Shown: piece by piece, positions 41,387-54,110 of the stretch
Layout: every line of letters starts with the position of its first letter
How positions within the stretch are numbered: position 1 is the first letter of the stretch
Made by a program: the position numbers and the translations under genes
The notes under the pieces: model-generated
Told to the model about the DNA's origin: nothing
Database searches by the model: none
The model's input: only the letters and a program-made list of their open reading frames with translations
DNA from: Listeria cornellensis FSL F6-0969
GTDB taxonomy: Bacteria > Bacillota > Bacilli > Lactobacillales > Listeriaceae
Assembly (NCBI RefSeq): GCF_000525855.1
Contig: NZ_AODE01000033.1
Span: 33,561-97,560, forward strand
Length of the DNA stretch: 64,000 nucleotides
Direction: 5' to 3'

Positions 41387-42349
41387 TCACTTCAACTTAC
41401 CTTCATAAGCTTTAATAATCTCAGCAACAAGCGGATGACGCACCACATCAAAATGCTCAAAATACACAAACCCGATATTTTTCACATCTCGCAAAACTGT
41501 CTCTGCATTCACAAGCCCACTCGTAGCCCCTTTAGGCAAGTCAATTTGCGTCGTATCCCCATTCACAATCATCTTGGATTCAAAGCCAAGACGCGTCAAA
41601 AACATCTTCATCTGTGCCACTGTTGTGTTCTGCGCCTCATCTAAAATAACAAACGCATTATCAAGCGTCCGTCCACGCATATAAGCAAGTGGTGCAATCT
41701 CAATCACACCACGGTCCATCAAACGCGTGGTATGCTCCACACCAAAAATATCATATAAAGCATCGTACACCGGTCGCAAATAAGGATCTACCTTTTCCTT
41801 CAAGTCACCCGGCAAGAAACCCAGGCTTTCCCCAGCCTCAACAGCTGGGCGCGTCAAAATAATTTTATTCACGGTTCCCTTTTTCCAAGCCGCAACTGCC
41901 TTCACCACAGCGAGATAGGTTTTCCCCGTTCCAGCAGGCCCGATTCCAAATACCACATCATATTTATCAATCGTACGCACATATTTGCGTTGTCCGAATG
42001 TTTTAGGGCGAATCATTTTACCCTTCGCATTCACCGTAATTTCTTCGTCATAGAGACTAGAAAAGTATTCCACAGTCCCGTTCTGTTCCATTTTTATCGC
42101 TTGGGTAACATCCCGTTCATCCACATGAATATCTTTTAAAATGACACTGATTAGCGCTTCCAAAACCGCCGCCCCATGTGCCTCGTTTATCTCTGCCCCT
42201 TGTAGCGTTATCGATTCCCCGCGAGTGATAATCTGCAATTCGAACGCGTCTTCAATTAAAGTAATATGTGCATCGTTATTCCCAAACAGTTCCCTAGCAT
42301 CAAAACCTTCCGCTAAGCCCATTTTTATATTCTCATGATCTGTTGGCAT
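41387..42349 (-). CDS. phoH: PhoH-family ATPase
   Basis: 320 residues with an N-terminal KH-like region and the ATPase core: GPAGTGKTYLAV (Walker A), FVILDEAQNTT (Walker B). Probably RNA-associated; linked to YbeY in many genomes. First gene of the phoH-pgpH-ybeY-dgkA-cdd-era run. Confidence 0.92.
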   Translation of the reverse strand: MPTDHENIKMGLAEGFDARELFGNNDAHITLIEDAFELQIITRGESITLQGAEINEAHGAAVLEALISVILKDIHVDERDVTQAIKMEQNGTVEYFSSLYDEEITVNAKGKMIRPKTFGQRKYVRTIDKYDVVFGIGPAGTGKTYLAVVKAVAAWKKGTVNKIILTRPAVEAGESLGFLPGDLKEKVDPYLRPVYDALYDIFGVEHTTRLMDRGVIEIAPLAYMRGRTLDNAFVILDEAQNTTVAQMKMFLTRLGFESKMIVNGDTTQIDLPKGATSGLVNAETVLRDVKNIGFVYFEHFDVVRHPLVAEIIKAYEGKLK

Positions 42350-42493
42350 TCAAATAACCCCTTCACTCTAAAATTAACTTCGTGTGTCTATATTATACAC
42401 GAAAGCGCAGGATTTTGGTACTATTCGGCGTGCCTATGTATCAAGGCGATTTATTTTTGGATTTGGTAGCCATTTTGTCTAATCAATCCCATC

Positions 42494-42522
42494 AAAAAAA
42501 GAGCCAGCGAACTGACTCTTTT
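42494..42522 (-). terminator. Terminator of rpsU-yqeY
   Basis: AAAAGAGTCAG and CTGGCTCTTTT (minus strand) form the stem, followed by a T run, nine bases after yqeY. Confidence 0.85.
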
Positions 42523-42530
42523 GATCTTGT

Positions 42531-42977
42531 TTATGAAAGATATTGTTTCACGAATTTGTTAACTACATTTCCGTCTGTTTTACCTTTTAACTTCGGCATG
42601 ACAGCGGCCATCACCTTACCAAAATCGGCTTGGGATGTTGCACCAACTTCATCGATCGTAACTTTTACAATTTCAGCGACTTCTTCCTCGGAAAGTTGCT
42701 TCGGCAAATAACTTTGCACGATAACCATCTCATCTTCTAGCTTCTCAACAAGGTCAGCTCGATCTGCCTTCTTGAATTCAGCTAAAGAATCACGACGTTG
42801 CTTCATTTCACGGGAAAGAATGGTAATTTCGTCTTCGGGAGATATATCATCTGTACCTAGACGAATGGCTTCATTTTGCAAAGCCGCTTTCAACATGCGG
42901 ATAACGGAAAGTTTTTCTTTCTCTTTCGCGCGCATCGCTTGTTTCATATCCTCATTCAGTTGGTCAAGGAGACTCAT
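42531..42977 (-). CDS. yqeY: GatB/YqeY-domain protein
   Basis: 148 residues, homologous to the tRNA-binding tail domain of GatB: LNEDMKQAMRAKEKEKLSVI at the N-terminus and a C-terminal QADFGKVMAAVMPKLKG. A function in tRNA handling is presumed. Directly follows rpsU. Confidence 0.92.
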   Translation of the reverse strand: MSLLDQLNEDMKQAMRAKEKEKLSVIRMLKAALQNEAIRLGTDDISPEDEITILSREMKQRRDSLAEFKKADRADLVEKLEDEMVIVQSYLPKQLSEEEVAEIVKVTIDEVGATSQADFGKVMAAVMPKLKGKTDGNVVNKFVKQYLS

Positions 42978-42997
42978 GCTTGATTTCGTCCCTTCGA

Positions 42998-43171
42998 TTA
43001 GAATTTGCGTTTTCTTGCTGCTTCTGATTTCTTTTTACGTTTTACGCTTGGTTTTTCATAAAATTCGCGCTTTCTAACTTCTTGCATTGTACCTGTTTTG
43101 GAAACAGTACGTTTAAAGCGACGAAGAGCATCTTCAAGCGATTCGTTTTTACGAACTACTGTTTTTGACAT
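42998..43171 (-). CDS. rpsU: Ribosomal protein S21
   Basis: A 57-residue basic 30S protein. [17 protein letters not shown] at the start and a lysine/arginine-rich tail ([13 protein letters not shown]) identify it. In Gram-positives it supports 30S function near the anti-Shine-Dalgarno. Operon with yqeY. Confidence 0.96.
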   Translation of the reverse strand: MSKTVVRKNESLEDALRRFKRTVSKTGTMQEVRKREFYEKPSVKRKKKSEAARKRKF

Positions 43172-43327
43172 CTCTCTTTCCCTCCCTCCGACACTTAAAT
43201 GGACAAGGATGCCCTAAGCTATTTGGAAACCTCGCACAAGATTAGCTTGTGAATGATTCCAAAGTAATGCACATACTATTTGCATTCACTCACTAAAAAT
43301 TATAAACTAATCCGCTGGGCGAGTCAA
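43172..43327 (-). promoter_or_regulatory. rpsU promoter and structured leader
   Basis: Sigma-A promoter TTGACT (43322-43327), 17-base spacer, TATAAT (43299-43304). The leader of about 120 bases contains nested stems: TTTGGAA (43222-43228) with TTCCAAA (43257-43263), and CACAAG with CTTGTG inside. A feedback role by a ribosomal protein is possible but not shown. Confidence 0.75.
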
Positions 43328-43394
43328 CATGAAATCGCTAACTTTCACTAATTTATTTTCAGAACAGTCGGCGATTTATTCTCCTATACCCATT

Positions 43395-44138
43395 TCAGGA
43401 AAGTTCAAACGCATAGGAAGCTGCTGCTAAAAAATAAAATGGCGCCGTTTCAGTACGCAGAATTCGCGGACCTAGCCCCACTTTGAGCGCTTTGTTCGCT
43501 TCCAACTTATCGATCTCTTCCACCGAAAAACCACCCTCTGGCCCAAAAATGGCAAGCATGGATTCACCTGGTTTCATCTGGTTGAAAACTGTGGCTAACG
43601 CAGCGGTTTCACCCTCTTTGGCACTCTCTTCATAGGCAACCACGACATAATCATAATCAGCAAGCGACTGAATCAGGACTTGGAAAGATTCTACATGTTG
43701 GAATTTCGGTACAAAACTACGATGCGATTGTTCCGCAGCTTCCAAAGCAATCTTATCCAAACGCTCCACTTTTTTCTTCGCTTTTTTGCCATCCCATTTG
43801 GAAATCGAACGCTTTGCAGGAAATGACACGAAATGCTTCGCGCCAAGCTCCGTCCCTTTTTGGGTAATCAGTTCCAGTTTATCGCCTTTTGGCAAGCCAC
43901 TAGCAATCGTGATGTCGATAGGAAGCTCTGTAGACTCGCTCTTCCACGATAAAACCGTTAAGCGTACAAAGTCTTCTCCTAGCTCACTAATCCCAGCAAT
44001 CGCCGTACGCTCGTCTGGTGTGACTAGGTAAACTTGATCATCCAGCTTCATCCGCATCACACGAACAATATGATGAAAATTATCGCCCGTTATAATCGCC
44101 GTTTCATCTTTGACTTCCTCAATAAAATATCGTTGCAT
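43395..44138 (-). CDS. rsmE: 16S rRNA (uracil1498-N3)-methyltransferase
   Basis: A SPOUT-class methyltransferase, 247 residues. PUA-like N-terminus; knot motifs IFGPEGGFS and LGPRILRTETAP. Five bases after prmA, the usual partner. Confidence 0.94.
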   Translation of the reverse strand: MQRYFIEEVKDETAIITGDNFHHIVRVMRMKLDDQVYLVTPDERTAIAGISELGEDFVRLTVLSWKSESTELPIDITIASGLPKGDKLELITQKGTELGAKHFVSFPAKRSISKWDGKKAKKKVERLDKIALEAAEQSHRSFVPKFQHVESFQVLIQSLADYDYVVVAYEESAKEGETAALATVFNQMKPGESMLAIFGPEGGFSVEEIDKLEANKALKVGLGPRILRTETAPFYFLAAASYAFELS

Positions 44139-44143
44139 CCTTC

Positions 44144-45085
44144 TTATTCACCTCGCTTGGCGTAAATAGCTACCCAATCCGTTATTTGTTCCACATGATA
44201 CACCGTCAAACCAGCTTCAATCAACGCCTCTTTCACGATTTCACGCTTCGGTTCAATAATTCCCGACGCGATAAAAACACCATTTGGCTTCAATGCTGCG
44301 TGAACATCTTTCGGAAACATCAGGATAACTTCCGCTAAAATATTCGCCACAATAACATCCGCTTTTTGGTCGATGCCTTTTAATAAATCATTTTGCTGAA
44401 TCGTTACAATATCCTCACAATGATTTTGCGCAATATTTTCCCGAGCTGCACGTACGGCTACTTCATCCAAATCCGTCGCTAAGACACTTTTCGCACCTAG
44501 TTTTGCACTTGCAATACTCAGCACGCCTGAACCAGTCCCAACATCGATTACTTCGTCGCCAGGTTTCACGATTTTTTCAAGTGCCTGCACACATAATTGC
44601 GTCGTTGGGTGCGTCCCTGTTCCAAATGCCATGCCAGGATCCAACTCGATAATCATTTCATCCTCGTTTTCTGGTGTATAGTCCTCCCACGTTGGAACAA
44701 CTGTGATCCGATTCGTGATTTTGACTGGGTGATAATATTTTTTCCAAGCCGTTGCCCACTCCTCGTCATTCACCTCATTGACCTGAAATGTTAAATCCCC
44801 AAGCGGAATTTCAAACTGCACCAAACCACGGATTCGCGCCTCAATCTCTGGCACCATTTTCAAAAAATCATCCGTCGTTAAAAAGTACGCCTTGATAATC
44901 ACCCCTTCCGCTGGATAATCCTCCGCTTGCAGATCATAAATTTCGCCGAAACGATCCTCATGCTCGCGCGTCAAATCGGCCGAATCCTCAATCGAAACAC
45001 CGCTTGCTCCCGAATCGTTGAGAGCATATGTAATCGGCTCTACCGCCTCATTTACAGAATGAATCTCAATCTCTGACCATTTCAT
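44144..45085 (-). CDS. prmA: Ribosomal protein L11 methyltransferase
   Basis: A SAM-dependent methyltransferase of L11, 313 residues. N-terminal substrate domain, then [20 protein letters not shown] and [13 protein letters not shown] 45085 after GAGGTGGAG is preferred; the in-frame GTG at 45094 is part of that box. Confidence 0.94.
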   Translation of the reverse strand: MKWSEIEIHSVNEAVEPITYALNDSGASGVSIEDSADLTREHEDRFGEIYDLQAEDYPAEGVIIKAYFLTTDDFLKMVPEIEARIRGLVQFEIPLGDLTFQVNEVNDEEWATAWKKYYHPVKITNRITVVPTWEDYTPENEDEMIIELDPGMAFGTGTHPTTQLCVQALEKIVKPGDEVIDVGTGSGVLSIASAKLGAKSVLATDLDEVAVRAARENIAQNHCEDIVTIQQNDLLKGIDQKADVIVANILAEVILMFPKDVHAALKPNGVFIASGIIEPKREIVKEALIEAGLTVYHVEQITDWVAIYAKRGE

Positions 45086-45106
45086 TTTCTCCACCTCATT
45101 TCAGAA

Positions 45107-45146
45107 AATAAGGCTCAGTATGACTATAAAAGCAATACTTGAGCCT
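45107..45146 (-). terminator. Possible terminator after dnaJ
   Basis: AGGCTCAAGTAT and ATACTGAGCCT (minus strand) pair across 13 bases, followed by TATTTT. The T run is weak, so readthrough into prmA-rsmE is likely. Confidence 0.5.
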
Positions 45147-45156
45147 CTTTCGCTAT

Positions 45157-46299
45157 TTATCCTTTGAAAGCTCGTTTCATTTTATCGAAAAAGCCTTCAC
45201 TGTTTTCATCCACTTTATCGCCTGTTGCTGTCGCGAATTCACGCAAAATGTCTTTTTGTTTCTCGTCCAGTTTTTTCGGAACGATGATTTTGACGACAAC
45301 GTGTTGATCTCCGGTTCCATTGCCACGAAGATGTGGCACACCTTTGTTGCGCAATCGGAAAGTCGTGCCCGTTTGTGTACCAGCAGGGATTTTCAAGCGA
45401 ATTTTACCATGGACGGTCGGAACGTCGATTTCGTCACCAAGTGCTGCTTGAACGAATGTCAGCGGAACTTCGACGTAAATATCTGTGCCTTCGCGTTCAA
45501 AGAATTCATCGTGAGCGACAGAGAATACAACATATAAATCACCGTTTGGTCCGCCATTCACGCCGCCTTCACCTTCACCAGCAACGCGCATTTGTTGCCC
45601 ATCATCCACGCCAGCAGGCACTTTTAACTTGATTTTTTTTCGTTTTCGTTATGCGACCTGAGCCATGACATGTGTCACATTTTTCCTTGATTTCTTTCCC
45701 AGTACCGTTACAATATTGGCACGTACGCTTGTTAACAATCCGACCAAATGGCGTATTTTGCTCAACATTAACCGAGCCTTTACCGCCACAATGCGAACAT
45801 TTTTCAGGATGCGTTCCTGGTTTAGCGCCGCTTCCATCACACGTGTCACAGCTTTCTTCACGAGGAATCTCAATCTCAGCCTCTTTACCAAAAATCGCTT
45901 CTTTGAACTTCAAATGCATCCTATATTGTAAATCACTACCTTGACGCGGTGCATTCGGGTCTTGACGAGACGAACCGCCGCCGCCAAAGAAAGTGTCGAA
46001 AATATCTTCAAACCCACCGAAACCTTGGCCACCAAAACCGCCCGCCTCCGTATGAACCGCCACCGCCAAATCCTTGGTTTGGATCGACATGTCCATATTG
46101 GTCATATTGCACGCGTTTTGATTCATCACTTAGAATTTCATATGCTTCGGATATTTCTTTGAATTTCTCATCAGCGCCAGCTTCTTTATTAATATCCGGG
46201 TGAAATTGCTTGGATAATTTACGATAAGCTTTTTTTTATCTCATCTGCTGAGGCGCCTTTGGAAACGCCAAGCACTTCATAATAATCACGTTTTGCCAT
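45157..46299 (-). CDS. dnaJ: Chaperone DnaJ
   Basis: The Hsp40 co-chaperone of DnaK, 379 residues. J-domain with [14 protein letters not shown] and QFHPDI, a glycine/phenylalanine region, four CxxCxGxG-type zinc repeats ([40 protein letters not shown]) and the C-terminal substrate domains. Three homopolymer surpluses were repaired: T8 at 46230-46237, CCC at 46041-46043, and T8 at 45633-45640. With them the whole family layout is continuous. Confidence 0.93.
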
Positions 46300-46394
46300 T
46301 TTTTGCGTCTCACTCCTTGTTCTCTCGTATTTCTCTTAACGTATTGTAACACATGTTTTAGCGAAGTAAAACCATGATTTCTTTCAAAAACCGA

Positions 46395-46424
46395 GAAAAA
46401 GCCAAAGCCAGTTAGACTTTGACT
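46395..46424 (-). terminator. Terminator between dnaK and dnaJ
   Basis: On the minus strand AGTCAAAGTC pairs, with G-U wobbles, to GGCTTTGGCT around TAACT, followed by five T. dnaJ may therefore be partly transcribed separately. Confidence 0.6.
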
Positions 46425-46444
46425 CTCTTCTACGCATCAGTTCT

Positions 46445-48321
<1,877 letters not shown>

Positions 48322-48342
48322 TTATGCGACTGGATTCTTGTT

Positions 48343-48938
48343 TTATTGGTTTACTTTTACCATCGATGGACGGATAACGCGGTCTTTCAACTTGTATCCT
48401 TTTTGCAGTTCCATCGTAATTTCATTGCTTTCTTTCGAGCCATCGCTGTCTTGCATCACTGCTTGATGGAAGTTCGGATCGAATTGTTCACCGAGTGCTG
48501 GAATTGCTTCTACGCCTTCCTTTTCTAGCGCAGTCATAATTTGACCATAGACCATTTTCATGCCCGTCAAAAGTGCTTCCATTTGCTCTGAGTCGCTCTG
48601 CGTATCAAGTGCCTTTTGGAAACCATCAAGCGCTGGCAAAAGTTCCTCCGCGATGATTTGCGAACGATACTTCTGATTCGCCGCGCGCTCTGCAACATTG
48701 CGCTTCTTCACATTCTCAAAATCAGCTTGCAGACGTAAATAACGATCCTCCGATGTCGCTAATTTCTCTTCTAATTCAAGCAAACGCTTCTCATCTTCTG
48801 TCAAAACAACTTCTTCTTTATTTTCTACTTGTTCATTGTGAACTTCCATATCTTCTTCTATAACATTCAATTCCTCGGCCGCTTCTTTTTCAATTTCTTG
48901 CTCTACTTTTTCTTTTTTTATTTTTTTTGTTCAGACAT
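48343..48938 (-). CDS. grpE: Nucleotide exchange factor GrpE
   Basis: Releases ADP from DnaK; about 197 residues. A charged, coiled-coil N-terminus ([28 protein letters not shown]) is followed by the beta domain ([29 protein letters not shown]). The start ATG 48938 is joined only if one base is removed from each of two runs, T7 (48913-48919) and T8 (48921-48928). Confidence 0.92.
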
Positions 48939-48952
48939 GTTTGTCACCTCTT

Positions 48953-49990
48953 CTATTTTTGATTATCATGATAAAGCCTTGTTAATACAGTTGTTAAATC
49001 CCGACTTACTAGATCAACCAAGCCCATCATGCGGTCATATTCCATCCGCGTAGGGCCGAGGAGGACGATGCCTCCCACATGCTCATTGGCAATGCTGTAC
49101 GTCGCAGTAATAATACTACAATCGTCCATCAAATGGTTGTTAATCTCCGTACCAATTTTTACATGAAGGCCTTGAGGTATGTCAGAAAAAAGCTGGTACA
49201 CATCCTTTTCCTGATCCATCAACCGTAGCAACTCGCGAACTTTGGCAAAATCGTGAAATTCCGGCTGATTCAAAATATTCGTTTTGCCACCAAAATACAC
49301 TTTTTCCTTACTAACTTGTTGGAACGAATCCTTCAAAATCGAAAGCATTAACTCATGATTTACCACATTGCTTCGTAGTAAATCTGACACTTCTGCTGGA
49401 ATCATCGAATTCATTTGATCAATCGGAAGACCCACCAAACGCTCATTTAAAATGTTGACAACCCGCTCCATATCACTCGGCGTCATCGTTTCCGGAATCG
49501 TCACCACATGATTATCAATGTGACCTTGATCCGTAATCAGAATCAGCATCGCCTGGTTCCTATTAATCGGTACAAAACGGAAACCACTCAATCGATTCTG
49601 ATTAGAGGCCGGCCCGAGTAAAATTGATGTATAATTCGTCAAATCGGACAACATCAACGCGGATTTTTGAATAAGCTGCTCCATTTCAAAGTACGTCTCC
49701 GAAAAGAGCGATTGAATGGATATAATATCCTGCTTCTTCAATTTCTGCGGTTCGAGTAAATAATCCACGTAGAAACGATATCCTTTCTCAGAAGGAATTC
49801 GTCCTGATGAAGAATGCGTTTTTTCAATAAATCCGTACTCTTCCAGAACACTCATCTCATTGCGGATCGTCGCTGAGCTAAATGGCAAGTTGTTCTCCTT
49901 TAGCAAATTCTTAGATCCAACTGGTTGCACAGTCTCGATGAAATGGTCGATAATGGCACGAAAGATTAGCAATTGCCTCTCGGTTAACAT
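48953..49990 (-). CDS. hrcA: Heat-inducible transcription repressor HrcA
   Basis: Represses the class I heat-shock genes by binding CIRCE; 345 residues. N-terminal winged helix [17 protein letters not shown] and [10 protein letters not shown], then a dimerisation part. ATG 49990 follows AGAGGTGATAG. First gene of its operon, directly behind a CIRCE element, so it represses itself. Confidence 0.96.
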   Translation of the reverse strand: MLTERQLLIFRAIIDHFIETVQPVGSKNLLKENNLPFSSATIRNEMSVLEEYGFIEKTHSSSGRIPSEKGYRFYVDYLLEPQKLKKQDIISIQSLFSETYFEMEQLIQKSALMLSDLTNYTSILLGPASNQNRLSGFRFVPINRNQAMLILITDQGHIDNHVVTIPETMTPSDMERVVNILNERLVGLPIDQMNSMIPAEVSDLLRSNVVNHELMLSILKDSFQQVSKEKVYFGGKTNILNQPEFHDFAKVRELLRLMDQEKDVYQLFSDIPQGLHVKIGTEINNHLMDDCSIITATYSIANEHVGGIVLLGPTRMEYDRMMGLVDLVSRDLTTVLTRLYHDNQK

Positions 49991-50005
49991 ATCTATCACC
50001 TCTTT

Positions 50006-50072
50006 TTAGCACTCGATAGGTTTAAGTGCTAAATACAATTATAAATTTACCACTATGACCGTCTACTGTCAA
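50006..50072 (-). promoter_or_regulatory. Heat-shock promoter with CIRCE operator
   Basis: CIRCE: TTAGCACTC (50006-50014), nine bases, AAGTGCTAA (50024-50032), one mismatch from the consensus. Upstream lie TTGACA (50067-50072) and TAAATT (50044-50049) with 17 bases between. The operator covers the start of transcription of hrcA-grpE-dnaK-dnaJ. Confidence 0.93.
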
Positions 50073-50125
50073 CAAAAAACACTCGATTTCAGACTAAAGT
50101 AGTAATTAGCCGAAATCCAGTGCTC

Positions 50126-51252
50126 CTATAAAAATTCTTGGAAAACATTATTCCCCAGAAAGCGCCCACGCCTCGTAAGCCGAACACTTTCTGGCGTAGA
50201 TTCTAACCAGCCTTTTTCAACCGTTTTATCAAGCGCACGCGCAAAAGTCGTATCTAGTGGTTGCCCAAATTTAGCTTGAAAATGCGCTTTATCGACACCC
50301 GCTACTTTTCGCAAGCCAAGAAACATTTCTTCTTCCATCTTTTCTTTCAATGTCAGTTCTTTTTGTTGGAAAGTCGGCAATTCGTTCTTTTCGAGCGGTT
50401 GCATGTATTTTTTCAGCGGACCGTAGTTAGCATAACGCATTTCACCAACATAACCATGAGCCCCGCGCCAAACCCAAAATAATGCTCATTACTCCAATAA
50501 ACAATATTATGCCTGCTTTCAAAACCAGGCTTAGCAAAATTACTAATTTCATACTGCTTACGCCCGTGTTGCTCCATCGTGGTCATCAGTTTCTCGTACA
50601 TATTAGCCTCAGCATCTTCACCAGGAAGCAGCAACTTCCCTTTTTGCATTAAATTATAGAAAATCGTCTTTGGCTCAATGATAAGCGAATACGCAGAGTA
50701 ATGCGGTAAATCCAAATCCAAAGCTTTTGTCAACGTATCCTCAAAATCCGCTTCCGTCTGACCCGGCAAACTGAAAATAAGGTCAATACTCACGTTCTCA
50801 AAACCCACCTGTTTCGCGTTATTCACCGATTGATACACATCATCCACCGTATGAATCCGACCGATTTTCTTCAACAAGTCGTTGTTAAAGCTCTGAACTC
50901 CCATACTCAAACGATTCACACCATAGTCTTTCATCACCTGTAACTTACTCAACGACAGGTCTCCAGGATTCGCCTCGAAACTAAATTCTGCGTTCTCCGC
51001 AATCGGGAAAAGACGCTGAATGGCCGAACAAAGTTTTGACAGCTGAGCTTCCGTCAAAGTCGTCGGTGTCCCCCCACCAACAAAAACAGTCTCCACCGGA
51101 TCCATTGCATGCTTCGCGGTTACCATTTCCATTTCTTTAATGAGCAAATCTACATACTCATCAACTGGCTGCCCTTCCAGAAAAACCTTATTAAAATCAC
51201 AGTAGTAGCAAATATGTTCGCAAAATGGGATGTGAATATATATCGCAGTCAT
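50126..51252 (-). CDS. hemW: Radical SAM heme chaperone HemW (HemN-like)
   Basis: A coproporphyrinogen-dehydrogenase-like radical SAM protein, 375 residues; HemW delivers heme rather than oxidising coproporphyrinogen. Cluster motif HIPFCEHICYYCDF, then VFVGGGTPTTL. The frame breaks near 50461-50464, where one G (coding strand) is missing. Adding it restores GAGAHGY, a family motif. This is one of the few undercalls in the window. Confidence 0.88.
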
Positions 51253-51338
51253 TCTTATACACTCATTTCCTTAAGGAGAAAAAGCGAGCTTCTCACGTTC
51301 ACAATGAACAAGACAAAGTCGCTTTTCCCACCAATTCT

Positions 51339-53162
51339 TTATTTATCATCCATTTTCAAGATCGCCATGAAAGCCTCTTGCGGCACATCTACCGAACCGA
51401 TGGACTTCATACGTTTCTTACCTTCTTTTTGCTTCTCTAAAAGTTTCCGTTTCCGCGACACGTCCCCACCGTAACACTTAGCAAGTACGTTTTTTCGTAG
51501 CGCCTTAATCGTTGAACGCGCAACAATCTTCGTACTAATCGCAGCTTGAATTGGCACTTCAAATTGTTGTCTTGGAATCAATTCTTTCAGTTTCTCCACG
51601 ATGATTTTTCCACGTTCATAGGAGAAGTCACGATGGACAATAAAGCTAAGCGCATCGACTTTCTCATTATTTAACACAATATCCATCTTCACAAGTTTCG
51701 ACTCACGATATCCAATTAACTCGTAGTCAAACGAAGCATAGCCCTTCGTACCCGATTTCAATTGATCAAAAAAGTCATAGACAATCTCTGAAAGTGGCAT
51801 TTCATAAATAACACTCACACGAATATCATCTAAATACTCCATCGTCATGAAATTTCCTCGTTTGTTTTGCGCAAGCTCCATTACAGCACCTACATAATCA
51901 TTTGGCACCATAATCGTTGCTTTCACATAAGGCTCCTCAACGGAATCAATCACCCCTTGCTCTGGCATTTCAGCAGGATTATCAACAACGACTTTAGAAC
52001 CGTCCGTCAAGTTTACATGATAAATTACACTTGGAGCCGTCGTAATCAAATCAATATTAAATTCACGTTCGATACGCTCCTGAATGATTTCCATATGAAG
52101 CAGACCTAAGAATCCACAACGGAAACCAAAACCAAGAGCCTGTGAAGTTTCTGCCTCATATTGAAGTGCAGAATCATTTAATTCCAGTTTTTCAAGCGCA
52201 TCACGTAAATCATTATATTTTGCTGAATCAATCGGATATAAGCCACAATAAACCATTGGATTCAACTTACGATATCCTGGTAAAGCTTCCGCTGCAGGGT
52301 TATTCGCAAGGGTAATCGTATCCCCCACACTCGTATCGCTCACATTTTTAATCGCGGCAGTTAAATAGCCAACATCCCCAACCATCAGCTGGTCTCTAGG
52401 CGTTGATTTCGGTGTAAATACGCCCACTTCCGTCACTTCAAATTCACGACCATTAGCCATCATTCGAATCTTGTCCCCGGCCTTCACCACTCCTTGCATA
52501 ATCCGAATATTCGCAATAACCCCGCGATACGCATCAAAAACAGAATCGAAAATCAATGCTTTTAGCGGACCATCAATGTCTCCAGTCGGCGCAGGAATCT
52601 TCGCAACCACCTGTTCCAAAATATCTTCAATACCGATCCCAGATTTGGCAGAAGCAAGAACTGCATCCGATGCATCGAGTCCGATAACATCCTCAATTTC
52701 AGCACGAACACGCTCTGGTTCCGCCGCCGGGAGATCAATTTTATTAATAACAGGCATAATTTCTAAATCATTATCTAGCGCCAAATAAACATTGGCTAGC
52801 GTTTGCGCCTCAATACCTTGTGCTGCATCCACAACTAGAATAGCACCTTCACATGCTGCCAAGCTACGCGAAACTTCATACGTGAAATCGACATGTCCTG
52901 GCGTATCAATCAAGTGAAAAATATATGTTTCGCCATCTTTGGCATTATACGACAATTCCACAGCGTTCAACTTGATAGTAATACCACGCTCACGCTCCAA
53001 ATCCATCGAATCCAATAATTGCGCCTTCATTTCACGATGTGTCAATGCGTTGGTCATTTCAAGAATACGATCGGCAAGCGTTGATTTACCATGGTCAATA
53101 TGCGCTATTATCGAAAAATTTCTTATTTTCTTTTGTCTTTCTAGCATTTCTTCTTTCTTCAT
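51339..53162 (-). CDS. lepA: Elongation factor 4 (LepA)
   Basis: A ribosome-associated GTPase, 607 residues. G1 HIDHGKST, G3 DTPGHVDF, G4 NKIDLPAA, then EF-G-like domains and the LepA-specific tail. ATG 53162 ([20 protein letters not shown]) fits homologues and a GGGAG box; the in-frame ATG at 53189 has none. It is divergent from rpsT. Confidence 0.96.
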   Translation of the reverse strand: MKKEEMLERQKKIRNFSIIAHIDHGKSTLADRILEMTNALTHREMKAQLLDSMDLERERGITIKLNAVELSYNAKDGETYIFHLIDTPGHVDFTYEVSRSLAACEGAILVVDAAQGIEAQTLANVYLALDNDLEIMPVINKIDLPAAEPERVRAEIEDVIGLDASDAVLASAKSGIGIEDILEQVVAKIPAPTGDIDGPLKALIFDSVFDAYRGVIANIRIMQGVVKAGDKIRMMANGREFEVTEVGVFTPKSTPRDQLMVGDVGYLTAAIKNVSDTSVGDTITLANNPAAEALPGYRKLNPMVYCGLYPIDSAKYNDLRDALEKLELNDSALQYEAETSQALGFGFRCGFLGLLHMEIIQERIEREFNIDLITTAPSVIYHVNLTDGSKVVVDNPAEMPEQGVIDSVEEPYVKATIMVPNDYVGAVMELAQNKRGNFMTMEYLDDIRVSVIYEMPLSEIVYDFFDQLKSGTKGYASFDYELIGYRESKLVKMDIVLNNEKVDALSFIVHRDFSYERGKIIVEKLKELIPRQQFEVPIQAAISTKIVARSTIKALRKNVLAKCYGGDVSRKRKLLEKQKEGKKRMKSIGSVDVPQEAFMAILKMDDK

Positions 53163-53296
53163 TTCTCCAGCTCCCGAATTCGAACTCATCTTATTAAAAC
53201 GATGGCAAGCTAAGATAGATTATATCAGTAGAGCTCGCTATTTTCAATCACTTCCGACTTTTTTCGTGAAAAAATAAATAAATTAGTAAAGTAATA

Positions 53297-53325
53297 TTGC
53301 AATATCCGCTGTGTTTAGGTATAAT
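53297..53325 (+). promoter_or_regulatory. rpsT promoter
   Basis: TTGCAA (53297-53302), 17-base spacer, TATAAT (53320-53325); a leader of about 75 bases follows before the S20 start. Confidence 0.85.
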
Positions 53326-53406
53326 AACATTTGTTCTAGTGTAATTTTGAAGGGTATGGTATATATAAAAGATACTACCTCATAATTTTGGGCGGAGGTG
53401 AATGAA

Positions 53407-53662
53407 ATGCCAAATATTAAATCAGCAATCAAACGTGTAAAAACAACTGAAACTCGCAATAGCCGTAACACATCTCAACGTACTGCAATGCGTACAGCTG
53501 TTAAAAAAATTCGAACAAGCTGCAGAAAACAATGCAGACAACGCGAAAGATCTATATGTTGAAGCTAGTAAAAAATTAGACAGCGCGGTAAGCAAAGGTC
53601 TACTTCACAAAAACAACGCAGCACGCAATAAATCTCGCTTAGCTAAAAAATTAGCTAAATAA
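53407..53662 (+). CDS. rpsT: Ribosomal protein S20
   Basis: An 84-residue basic 30S protein. [20 protein letters not shown], then [23 protein letters not shown] precedes ATG 53407. Seven A at 53503-53509 breaks the frame; six restores [19 protein letters not shown]. It has its own promoter and terminator. Confidence 0.94.
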
Positions 53663-53681
53663 TACGATTCTTAATCGCAGA

Positions 53682-53710
53682 AACATCGCACACCCGTGTG
53701 ATGTTTTTTT
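53682..53710 (+). terminator. Terminator of rpsT
   Basis: AACATCGCACAC pairs with GTGTGATGTT around CC, followed by seven T. Confidence 0.88.
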
Positions 53711-53738
53711 GCATCCTTTGAAATAGATCTTACGCGCT

Positions 53739-54012
53739 GTAAATTGGCGGCAAGCGTTCGCATTGTTGGGACTGTTCGAAATAAAATGAGTTACAGTCCC
53801 AATATAAGCGCGAACGCAGTGAGCGGTTAATCCCTCATCCAGTTCTACTTCGCAAAACAGCTACGCTTAACTTCTTACATGGTCAGGGAAACTACTCCCT
53901 CCCTGTTTTCAGTCATCACATACGCAAGCATGCTCCGCTTCCGGCTTCCACCGTAAAAGATGAATACAAACGCTTTCGCTCAATTTGTATTGTGCCATGT
54001 TCTACGTCCTAC
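53739..54012. repeat. Dispersed palindromic repeat, copy D (274 bp, long form)
   Basis: Opposite orientation to copies A and B. The ends GTAAATTGGCGGCAAGCG and TACGTCCTAC, and the inner CGCTTCCGGCTTCCACC and GAATACAAACGCTTTCGCTC, match the family. About 125 extra bases lie in one arm, including a 10-base inverted repeat, TTGGGACTGT (53766-53775) and ACAGTCCCAA (53793-53802). It occupies most of the 448-base gap between rpsT and holA; nothing coding is seen in the rest. Confidence 0.8.
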
Positions 54013-54110
54013 ACAAAAGACAAAACATTCAAAGTGAATAAAGAACAACATAAAATTGTCTTAAATATTTTCAGAAGTTATCCTCGAACCCGCTAACAAA
54101 TTATAGACAC

